A stretch of DNA of 64,000 bases from NCBI RefSeq assembly GCF_002949735.1, contig NZ_CP026681.1, forward strand, positions 62,001-126,000. Direction: 5' to 3'. The DNA comes from Nostoc sp. 'Peltigera membranacea cyanobiont' N6. Its GTDB lineage: Bacteria; Cyanobacteriota; Cyanobacteriia; Cyanobacteriales; Nostocaceae. Within the stretch, counting starts at the first letter, position 1. Every line of letters starts with the position of its first letter. Below are positions 25,730-33,262 of the stretch, piece by piece. The translations under genes and the position numbers were made by a program. A model generated the notes under the pieces. That model had not been told where the DNA came from. It saw only the letters and a program-made list of their open reading frames with translations, and did not search any database.

Positions 25730-26497
25730 TTAATTATTTATGTTTACTATTGTCTGTCCCATTCCTAATCTTGTTTTCATCCCAGTTCCTGCAAATTCGG
25801 CATATTGAACTAGTAAATCAGCTACATTTGCAAGCAAAGAATCAGCACGATTAAAGATTTGCAGCGTTACTTCGCCCATAAATCCATTTATATACCCCTT
25901 ATATATTTGGACATTGCGTGTTTGGATTCGATGATGTTTAATAAATAAGGCATTATTTAAATAAGTGATTAGTTCGTCACCACCTAGATAAACTGGAGCA
26001 AAATTATTCCAGCGTTCCAACCAACTGTGGAACATTAAAGAAGGTAACGGTAAAGGTAGGCTACCACTAGATTGTCCAAAGGCTGTTGGAGTTGTAAATT
26101 GCAAATCAAATCGACGTACTGGCTCAGGTTCGTTTGCGACTAATTTAGTATAAAGTTCTTCGTAGCTGGTAATTTTATCTTCACGGTTGATAATATTAAA
26201 TTTAGCACCAAGGAATTCCAGGTATTCGTTGAGATTTAGTCCAGCAATAGCTTTACTTGAGTCTTCTTTTAATCCAGATAAAGATAGGTGATAAAATTCT
26301 TGGGGTTCAAAAGCGATAAAATCCTGTTTTGTGAAAAAATGACCGCATATTCCAGAAAATGATGTGGAAGGAATTTTTTCACTGCCAATTTGTAATCCTA
26401 TTTGATTATGTAATATTTTGACGAGTTCTAAATTGTAAGAACGCGGTAGGATAGTTGGTTCAGATACGGTTAATATCCAAGTTGAATGAATTAGCAT
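25730..26497 (-). CDS. cas6: Cas6 CRISPR RNA endonuclease (operon copy)
   Basis: 255 aa. It is a RAMP-fold Cas6 that cleaves the repeat of the CRISPR precursor transcript. C-terminal glycine-rich loop: FAGTGMKTRLGMGQTIVNI. Other family segments are FDLQFTTPTAFGQSSGSLPLPLPSLMFHSWLERWN, with the 'PTAF... LPLP...F.SWL.RWN' pattern, and ITYLNNALFIKHHRIQTRNV. It lies between the DUF4435 gene and the CARF-HEPN gene in the csm operon. A larger paralogue sits at 40,494-41,609, so the two may serve different repeat types. Confidence 0.88.
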   Translation of the reverse strand: MLIHSTWILTVSEPTILPRSYNLELVKILHNQIGLQIGSEKIPSTSFSGICGHFFTKQDFIAFEPQEFYHLSLSGLKEDSSKAIAGLNLNEYLEFLGAKFNIINREDKITSYEELYTKLVANEPEPVRRFDLQFTTPTAFGQSSGSLPLPLPSLMFHSWLERWNNFAPVYLGGDELITYLNNALFIKHHRIQTRNVQIYKGYINGFMGEVTLQIFNRADSLLANVADLLVQYAEFAGTGMKTRLGMGQTIVNINN

Positions 26498-26545
26498 TAC
26501 AATTTAAATTATTAGCGATATTTTTATACTGAAAATAAAATACTC

Positions 26546-27634
26546 TTATGGAAGGTGAATACCTAGAAGTGTGAGAACTTTCAATGGATAATCAAATTGA
26601 TTACCTATTATCTTGCTAGCCCAGTGACAACCACAAATATGAGTTATAATTTCTTCCTGAATTTTTTCATGTAGTTTATTTGCTTCTTTTCTGGCTGCCT
26701 CTTTTCTGATTTCCTCTATATCCGCAGAGTCTAGAGATGCGTTAGCTAGATCCACTTGAAATTTTTTGCGACACACTTCATATACACAACGAATATATAC
26801 TGCCCAAATAGTGTTAATTCCAATATGTCCGTGGCATACCCATCTAATAACACTAAAATCTGTAGTTTTAATTATTGAATACCAGTATATGTATCTTTCA
26901 ACTATTTCTTCTACTCGCTCATTATTTAATTTCTGACTTTTAATAAGACACTGTTTCCAATCATCTATTCTTAAATTTACGTTGAAATCATCTATTTCTA
27001 CTATTTGCCAATTAATACTATTTTGGACTGCTTTAATATACTTTAAGTCTTTAGATGCAAGACTAACAGCACAAGCTAAACGGACAGTTGAAGATATAAG
27101 ATTTTCAAATGTTTTTAGGGCATCATCGAGCCATTCTGTAATAGATAAAATTCTAAGGGTATAGCGAAGAATAGAAACATCGAAAAAATAATTTTCGATA
27201 GAATGTCCTCTTGACCATACAAGTCTTCCTTGAACTTTATGTTCAGGAAGCTTGTCTTGAATTATTTCAGAAATATCAAAATCTTTAAATTCCCTATCTG
27301 CAAATCCAACAAACTTACTTATACAAGATTCATTCTCAAGCTGTTGATAAAATAATTCTACTTTTTCTCCATTACCTAATCTGGTGTTAACCTTAGTAAA
27401 GCCAGTTAGTAATTCGGCGCTATCAATAAATATATCATCTCTGGATAATCTTTGATTTGTTTTATCAAATATTTCTTCAAGTAATCGCTGAAATAATATT
27501 TTATCTGTTTTTCCTTCTACTAATAAATGTATTGTATGGCTAAATTCTAGTTTCAATTTATACCGAGATATAGGATCGATATCTTCAGATTTAACAAACA
27601 TATCTTTAGAAGACTTTGACCAAGAAGAAACCAT
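26546..27634 (-). CDS. DUF4435 (TOPRIM-like) protein, AriB-like PARIS effector
   Basis: 362 aa. TOPRIM features are IHLLVEGKTDKILFQRLL (glutamate in VEGKTD) and CISKFVGFADREF with the DxE/DxD-like acidic pair, then WSRGHSIENYFFDVSILR. The rest is helical, with a charged coiled region EEIRKEAARKEANKLHEKIQEE. DUF4435 is the family of AriB, the tRNA-cleaving toxin of the PARIS anti-phage system, which is always paired with an AAA ATPase (AriA); the gene at 27,731 is such an ATPase. The gene is markedly more AT-rich than the csm genes on either side, as if acquired separately. The PARIS assignment is inference from the two-gene pattern. Confidence 0.68.
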   Translation of the reverse strand: MVSSWSKSSKDMFVKSEDIDPISRYKLKLEFSHTIHLLVEGKTDKILFQRLLEEIFDKTNQRLSRDDIFIDSAELLTGFTKVNTRLGNGEKVELFYQQLENESCISKFVGFADREFKDFDISEIIQDKLPEHKVQGRLVWSRGHSIENYFFDVSILRYTLRILSITEWLDDALKTFENLISSTVRLACAVSLASKDLKYIKAVQNSINWQIVEIDDFNVNLRIDDWKQCLIKSQKLNNERVEEIVERYIYWYSIIKTTDFSVIRWVCHGHIGINTIWAVYIRCVYEVCRKKFQVDLANASLDSADIEEIRKEAARKEANKLHEKIQEEIITHICGCHWASKIIGNQFDYPLKVLTLLGIHLP

Positions 27635-27730
27635 AAAATATACCTACTATATAGAATGATTAATGTGTTTTATTTCTAAACTAACTATTAAGCATTTCAA
27701 AGCATTAATAATGCTATAGAAGAAACCAAA

Positions 27731-29116
27731 TTATTCATTAAAAATCTCATCATCATTATTATCTTCATGGTTTTGTTCATCTTGATATATCCATGAGTAT
27801 TTATCACTTACTTTTAACTCTAATTCTTTTAAGTTATCAGCATATTCTTCTGCAATAAATGGAGAGTGTGTACAAACAATAATTTGTGGATTCGGAAGCT
27901 GTTCTGACATTTTTTTTAGTAATAGCCGTTGCCAGTCGATATGAAGTGATATTTCTGGTTCGTCAATTAGTACTACTTGCTCCTGGCTCATGTGTGTAGC
28001 AGCGTATAACATAGTAGCAACTTGACGTTCTCCAGATGATAAAGCTCCTAGACCTGAAATAATAGAGTTATCATTAAATTTCACTTGAATAAATGTATTT
28101 TTTGTATTAAACATATCTTTAGAAACTTCTAGCTTTTTATTTTCTAAAAAGTCATTAACTGATGATAGATATCTTTCCATATCTGCAAATTTTTTCCTAA
28201 GACTTTCTTCTATTTTTTTGAGTACTTCTGTGAAAAATGATAAAGATTTTATGAATTCACTGCTATTAACATTAAAACTATTTGATGTTAATAAGTCTTT
28301 AATTTTATAGTATATTTTGGTGGCCGATAAAGAGTTTATATAGATGGGGTATTTTAAGATTTCTTCAAAAATTGATTCAATGTTTTCAATAATACTATTA
28401 TTATCTTTTGCCTGTGTAATTGGATAGTCTATTGAAAAAATATAAAGTGTATCTATATACATTTGCGACATAAGCTCCTTATCTATGTTCAAAATTTCTT
28501 TTTCAATTTCTTGAATTTCATTATTAATTGCATTTTCAATATCTACAGGCGTTGGATAATTTAAGCTAGGTGTAAACTGACCAAATAATTTGCGGGATAG
28601 ATTAGTGGATTTACTTAAAAATGCTTCTCCACTATTAGTATCTGCGGTCTTCCAAGCTTCTATCATTGTTCTAAAAGCCGGAAAATACGCTGATGGCAAA
28701 ATAACTTTATTTACAGTGTATGTTTTAAGTAATATTGCTGAGGCTTGTTCTTGATCTAGAATTTTTTCATTTTCAAAATCAGCATATCTTTCATTTATTA
28801 AAATACCTCGTCTGTCATCATTTATACATATTCTTATCGAATGTTCTGGCTGTGAATATTCCGGTAAAGTACTAAAATCATTGTTTTTAATAACAACTTT
28901 ATTGCCATCATTAAACCATGCTTCTATTTTAAAAAAAGGTATATATAAAAAACGATAATAATCTCCGTTAATAAGATTGGCGATTATATGAATTAAGGTT
29001 GTTTTTCCAGTACCATTTAACCCGTGAATAATATTAATCCCGGATTGAAAATCATGTGCAATATCAAAACGATTATAAAAACCATTAACTTCTATTCTTG
29101 TTATACATTTTGACAT
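27731..29116 (-). CDS. ABC-type AAA ATPase, AriA-like PARIS sensor
   Basis: 461 aa. Walker A is GLNGTGKTT (residues 32-40), ABC signature LSSGERQVATML, Walker B QVVLIDEPEISLH, and H-loop VCTHSPFIAEEY. In between is a long coiled helical insert. This is an AAA_15/OLD-like ATPase of about the length of AriA in PARIS. In PARIS the ATPase holds the DUF4435 toxin until a phage anti-restriction protein is sensed. The gene is AT-rich, lies on the csm strand and is 51 bp after csm5. Other ATPase-plus-TOPRIM pairs, for example OLD-family proteins, are the alternative. Confidence 0.72.
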   Translation of the reverse strand: MSKCITRIEVNGFYNRFDIAHDFQSGINIIHGLNGTGKTTLIHIIANLINGDYYRFLYIPFFKIEAWFNDGNKVVIKNNDFSTLPEYSQPEHSIRICINDDRRGILINERYADFENEKILDQEQASAILLKTYTVNKVILPSAYFPAFRTMIEAWKTADTNSGEAFLSKSTNLSRKLFGQFTPSLNYPTPVDIENAINNEIQEIEKEILNIDKELMSQMYIDTLYIFSIDYPITQAKDNNSIIENIESIFEEILKYPIYINSLSATKIYYKIKDLLTSNSFNVNSSEFIKSLSFFTEVLKKIEESLRKKFADMERYLSSVNDFLENKKLEVSKDMFNTKNTFIQVKFNDNSIISGLGALSSGERQVATMLYAATHMSQEQVVLIDEPEISLHIDWQRLLLKKMSEQLPNPQIIVCTHSPFIAEEYADNLKELELKVSDKYSWIYQDEQNHEDNNDDEIFNE

Positions 29117-29167
29117 AATATACCTAGCCTTTTATTTATGTTGAAGATTATATTTGGTATTGTAAAT

Positions 29168-30442
29168 TTATTTAAATTTCACCCATCCCAGTACAAACTT
29201 AATTTCTCCATTGGGATTAACTACAGTACGACGAGATTTAGGTGCTTCAAATTGCGGTGCTTTTAACCCACAGGTATCGCGGATATCTACTCGTAATTCA
29301 TCGTCAAATAATAAACCTACCGTTGTTCCTGTCATTCCAGTACCCCAACCTAATCGCAGACTAAAGGGACATTTTTCAGGTTCATAAAATTGGCGAATAG
29401 AATTAAAATCTAAGTTTCTTCCTGCTGCACGAGGATTATTTTCGATATCATTCCAGTAATCGTGTTCATAATCCCATTGTTCTTGGCTAAATTCCTGGCA
29501 GATTTGGATAAGTTCGTCTAGATTGTGAAATGGTAATTTCATTCCTTGTTTGTGTTGGAACCAAGAGAGCATTTCTGTATCGAGTGTCAGGGTAAATGTT
29601 GTCTGGATATTTCGTACCATTTCAACATAAAGAGATGCTCTATATTTTGCGAGATAATCTGGAAAGCGACTGGATACTATGACTTCGGCAACAATGGGTA
29701 AGTTAATAGGGATTGATTGTCCTTTTTTAGTATTAATCTTACCTTCAATTAGAGGAGCGCAATCACTGACGCTCAACGCTCTGAGAAAATCAGTGTTTTG
29801 ACTACTACCGTTATATCTTTTATCTTGATATATAAGAGTGTACTCTGAGAATAGAGTATCCATAAAAAGGTCATCATCGGCAGATTTTTGCTTGTGTTTA
29901 TTACCGAGTTCTCCTAATCTACCGCGTAATTTTTTCTCAATTTCACTCACTTTTTGATTTTGAGGGACGTTATAGCGATCGCCATGTTTGAGCAAGTAAT
30001 ATGCGATCGCAGTTCTAATTGCCCCTTTAATCGAAGAACCGGGTATATATAGCTGTCCCATCCCGTTGCGAATCATGGGGCGCAAATCGGTGATGCGATC
30101 GTCTGTCAGCTTTTGGCTAATGGCGTTTTTAGGGAAAATTAACTCGCCGTTGGTATCAGTCGTAGTCCACCACTGTTCCCCAAACGCATCTTTGAGTAGG
30201 TTGCTGATATCTTGGCGATCGCTAATTGCTTGGATGTAGTCATTGAGATATCTACCACCTTTCTTATGAAGGGCTTTAGCAAGGGCTTCTTGGTTAGGAA
30301 GGTAGACTTTTTTCGATGTTTGCACGTATTCAAAGGGGTTTAACCTCGATACAGACGAACCAATATGCAAGATAGGGCTAGTTAGCTGTATCTTTTTTGA
30401 CTCGTAAACTTCGGGCTTTTTGAGGGCAATAGAAGCAAGCAT
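29168..30442 (-). CDS. csm5: Csm5, type III-A RAMP subunit
   Basis: 424 aa. It is a Cas7-like RAMP protein that caps the 3' side of the Csm complex. Key segments are LTSPILHIGSSVSRLNPFEYVQ at the N-terminus, QLYIPGSSIKGAIRTAIAYYLLK (the 'IPGSSIKGAIRTA' block of Csm5) and FSLRLGWGTGMTGTTVGLL near the C-terminus. It follows csm4 with an 8-bp gap and precedes the ATPase/DUF4435 pair. The long insert 170-260 is hydrophilic and of unknown role. Confidence 0.85.
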   Translation of the reverse strand: MLASIALKKPEVYESKKIQLTSPILHIGSSVSRLNPFEYVQTSKKVYLPNQEALAKALHKKGGRYLNDYIQAISDRQDISNLLKDAFGEQWWTTTDTNGELIFPKNAISQKLTDDRITDLRPMIRNGMGQLYIPGSSIKGAIRTAIAYYLLKHGDRYNVPQNQKVSEIEKKLRGRLGELGNKHKQKSADDDLFMDTLFSEYTLIYQDKRYNGSSQNTDFLRALSVSDCAPLIEGKINTKKGQSIPINLPIVAEVIVSSRFPDYLAKYRASLYVEMVRNIQTTFTLTLDTEMLSWFQHKQGMKLPFHNLDELIQICQEFSQEQWDYEHDYWNDIENNPRAAGRNLDFNSIRQFYEPEKCPFSLRLGWGTGMTGTTVGLLFDDELRVDIRDTCGLKAPQFEAPKSRRTVVNPNGEIKFVLGWVKFK

Positions 30443-30450
30443 TTTAGATT

Positions 30451-31575
30451 TTATATTTGTACTTTGATAGGAAGACTTAAAGCGATACCACTACGGTAGA
30501 TAGCATGGGTTTTATAACTGCCATCCTCATTAATTAGTTCGCTCGGTGTAACATTGGCTAGCTTTCCCTGTGGTTCAATTGGAAATACCGAACCTTCTAC
30601 AAACATCCTTACCATCTGGCGGCGAATATTTCCATCAGAAAACCATCCACCCCGTTCTTGTACTTCGTAGTTGCTGTGGGAGTTGTCTATAATTAATCGC
30701 TTAAGGATAGATTCATCATCATCCCAAAATAAGCTGATTAAGCAATGATAAGCATTATCATCTAAAGGTTTGACAACATTTTCCCAAAGAGGAGAAGCAT
30801 CTTTTAATTCCAACCAGTCGGCTTGAAATAATCCTGCACCGCTTGAACGTTCTCCGCCAATTCCTTGTTCTCCCAACAAGTCTAATGCTGCTTTTAGTTC
30901 TGCGATTAATTGCTCATTATTATCTTCAAAATATACTAGGAAATACAACCCTGATAAGCTTTTGATACTGCTCCCATTTTGCTCCCAATCAAATTGTACA
31001 TATCCCGTATGGTAAAAATTGGTAGCTCTGGTTGTTCTATCTATGGCTACTTTAGGTAGTTTGTGATGTTTGAATGCTTCTCCATAATCAAACGTACCCG
31101 CTTGTTTGAGTTTACCAGTAGCGTTACCGTTGGTTTTATCGGTTAATTCTTTATCATCTTCTCCTTGCTTAAATCCTTCACTTTGATACCAAATATGCCA
31201 AACATCAAGAGGTAGATAATTAAGGGATTTATATGTTTTGAAAAATTTTAGGTCATCATCTTGCTGGTAATTAGGTGGAAATTTTAGAGGTTTAGGAAGA
31301 TAAAAAATAGTGTCATTTTTTGTGCTTGTTTTATTCTTAGGTTCGTGGTAGATAAAAGTTGAACTGATTCGCATCGGGGGTTTGGGTTGCCGAAACTTTT
31401 CTAATAATTCTTCAACAGATTCTTTTCCGAATAATCGCGCGTAATTACTTACCCAAGCACTAAATAAAGTATCTGAACGTACCCGTTCTTTTGACTCTTC
31501 CATACCAATACCCAACTCACCGAAATGGACGCTTGATCGTCCGAAGTTGAGTTTGACAAGTTGCCATTTACCCAT
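30451..31575 (-). CDS. csm4: Csm4, type III-A Cas5-like subunit
   Basis: 374 aa. It binds the 5' tag of crRNA and contacts Cas10. The N-terminal VKLNFGRSSVHFGELGIGMEES and ERVRSDTLFSAWVSNYARLFG match the RAMP start of Csm4. Near the centre LDLLGEQGIGGERSSGAGLFQADWL is the glycine-rich loop. C-terminal EPQGKLANVTPSEL with HAIYRSGIALSLPI completes the family pattern. It is 2 bp from csm3 and 8 bp from csm5. The region 140-175 is a hydrophilic insertion. Confidence 0.85.
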   Translation of the reverse strand: MGKWQLVKLNFGRSSVHFGELGIGMEESKERVRSDTLFSAWVSNYARLFGKESVEELLEKFRQPKPPMRISSTFIYHEPKNKTSTKNDTIFYLPKPLKFPPNYQQDDDLKFFKTYKSLNYLPLDVWHIWYQSEGFKQGEDDKELTDKTNGNATGKLKQAGTFDYGEAFKHHKLPKVAIDRTTRATNFYHTGYVQFDWEQNGSSIKSLSGLYFLVYFEDNNEQLIAELKAALDLLGEQGIGGERSSGAGLFQADWLELKDASPLWENVVKPLDDNAYHCLISLFWDDDESILKRLIIDNSHSNYEVQERGGWFSDGNIRRQMVRMFVEGSVFPIEPQGKLANVTPSELINEDGSYKTHAIYRSGIALSLPIKVQI

Positions 31576-31577
31576 AT

Positions 31578-32615
31578 TTAGCTCCCTGGTAGTCGTCGTT
31601 GGATATTTTGGCTTAATCCGGTAAAGTTATCTAAAAGTTCTTGGATGTTATTAGCAGATGGAAATTCTTCTATCCCTGAACCATTGCTAGGAGTATTGGT
31701 AATTCGACGGTAATACTCTAAATCACGGTACAAGAAATTGAATTTTTTAAATTCAACTTTGCCGTAACCTCTAGAACCGTGACCCCCTAAAGCATCGTCT
31801 TCAAGGATTGCTAGGGCGATCGCAATATTTTCTAAATCTTTAATGGCTTGTTGGGCGTTTTCGACGGTGTAAACAAGCTCAAACTCGAATATCGAACCTG
31901 CGGGGACACGCTCAAATTGCCGAGGATTAGCAGCTGCGGTAACGCGATCGATACCGTTTTCAAATTTCCATTCGGTCATAAATAGACCCGTGTCTACTTT
32001 TTTGAGTTGTTCTGCTGATTGGGGTGATAAATGAGAATCGCGGACAATTAAGCGTGCTGGGCAGTTGCGTCCTTTGACTTTGATATATTCCCCAACTGTT
32101 TCCCCCGCGTTTAATTGACTGTTAGCATTTTCAACAAACCTACCCGTGCGACCATTATTAGCCCAAGCAATATATCTGCGTTGAGTATTTTGTACGCGCT
32201 CCAATCCTTGAGATGCAACTGTATCTGTATCTATCCAACAATTGTTACCTCCCGTGGAACCAAATAATCGAGAAACTAAACAAGTGGACGCACCTTCATA
32301 ACGAATTAAAAGTCCATCGACTTCAGTAAATCCATCTGCTAAATCATCACTTTCGTAGCGATAAGTATTACTACCACTGTGGCGATTGAGAGGTTTATTT
32401 ATTAACCTTTCTGTAATCGCACGTAACTTACCTTTGATGGAAGAACCGGGAAGATAGGGATACTGTGTTAAAGGGTCGCGGATAACTGGTTTATCAAGTC
32501 CACCGATATCAAGATTTTCACCACCTCCACCAATATGCAATCCAGTTTTGACTTCAATTTGACTTTTGAGCGTAAATTTACCAAGTAAGGGTTTTTGTTC
32601 GAGGGATGCGGGCAT
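31578..32615 (-). CDS. csm3: Csm3, backbone and target-RNA-cleaving subunit
   Basis: 345 aa, longer than typical Csm3 (about 220) because of insertions after residue 80 and a C-terminal extension. It forms the crRNA-binding backbone and cuts target RNA every six nucleotides. The catalytic aspartate is present: IGGLDKPVIRDPL, Asp41, equivalent to Asp33 of streptococcal Csm3. YPYLPGSSIKGKLRAITERL and LEDDALGGHGSRGYGKVEF (glycine-rich loop) are canonical. It is 2 bp from csm2 and 2 bp from csm4. Confidence 0.88.
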   Translation of the reverse strand: MPASLEQKPLLGKFTLKSQIEVKTGLHIGGGGENLDIGGLDKPVIRDPLTQYPYLPGSSIKGKLRAITERLINKPLNRHSGSNTYRYESDDLADGFTEVDGLLIRYEGASTCLVSRLFGSTGGNNCWIDTDTVASQGLERVQNTQRRYIAWANNGRTGRFVENANSQLNAGETVGEYIKVKGRNCPARLIVRDSHLSPQSAEQLKKVDTGLFMTEWKFENGIDRVTAAANPRQFERVPAGSIFEFELVYTVENAQQAIKDLENIAIALAILEDDALGGHGSRGYGKVEFKKFNFLYRDLEYYRRITNTPSNGSGIEEFPSANNIQELLDNFTGLSQNIQRRLPGS

Positions 32616-32617
32616 AA

Positions 32618-33253
32618 TTATTTTCCACCTTCGGCTTTATGATAGGCAATTATTGATTCGATTAATTGAACGAGGCGTTCAAAATCTTTTGTACTTTCAA
32701 CTTTATCAATTGCTACTGAAATTACTTCTTCTAAAGGTTTTGCAGAACGTTGGCGTGCGGCTGCATAAGCTAGTTTTGGTTTGAGTAGTACTACATCAGC
32801 TTCTATTTTCGGAAAAATTAATTTGTCCTTCTTGTTATCAGCTTGTTTTTGGATATTTTTGAGGATAATAATCAATTCCTGTTCAGCAGAATCTTTAATT
32901 TTTTTGATTTCTTCTTCTTTATCCTTTCCATTCAGTTTTTGGGATATATCATTTTCACTTTTTCTAGCTGCTTCTTGCTTGTCGTTCTCTGCTTGTTTTT
33001 GAATAATTTCTAATTCTTTCTGTATCTCTTTATCATCATCTTGTTGTGCAAGTATAGCTTTAATTTGATTAATGGCATCTAGAAATTTACGAACTTGGTT
33101 GGTTTCCAAACGCTGTTGTTTGAGATACGGGCCAAATTTCTCGGCGTGCTTAACTAAGTCACGGATAGGATAGGTTTTCAGCCCATCTTTTAATCCTTTG
33201 ATAGTCGTAGTTATTTGGTCAACAATTGGTTTTTGGGTATCGATTTGTGACAT
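32618..33253 (-). CDS. csm2: Csm2, small subunit (Cas11-like)
   Basis: 211 aa, longer than usual (about 130). The flanking parts match Csm2: TYPIRDLVKHAEKFGPYLKQQRLETNQVRKFLDAINQIKA at the N-terminus and KLIFPKIEADVVLLKPKLAYAAARQRSAKPLEEVISVAIDKV at the C-terminus. Between them lies a highly charged coiled insert of about 60 residues (QKQAENDKQEAARKSENDIS type). It is 9 bp after cas10 and 2 bp before csm3. The insert is unusual and may reach out of the complex. Confidence 0.85.
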   Translation of the reverse strand: MSQIDTQKPIVDQITTTIKGLKDGLKTYPIRDLVKHAEKFGPYLKQQRLETNQVRKFLDAINQIKAILAQQDDDKEIQKELEIIQKQAENDKQEAARKSENDISQKLNGKDKEEEIKKIKDSAEQELIIILKNIQKQADNKKDKLIFPKIEADVVLLKPKLAYAAARQRSAKPLEEVISVAIDKVESTKDFERLVQLIESIIAYHKAEGGK

Positions 33254-33262
33254 ATTTTAAGA

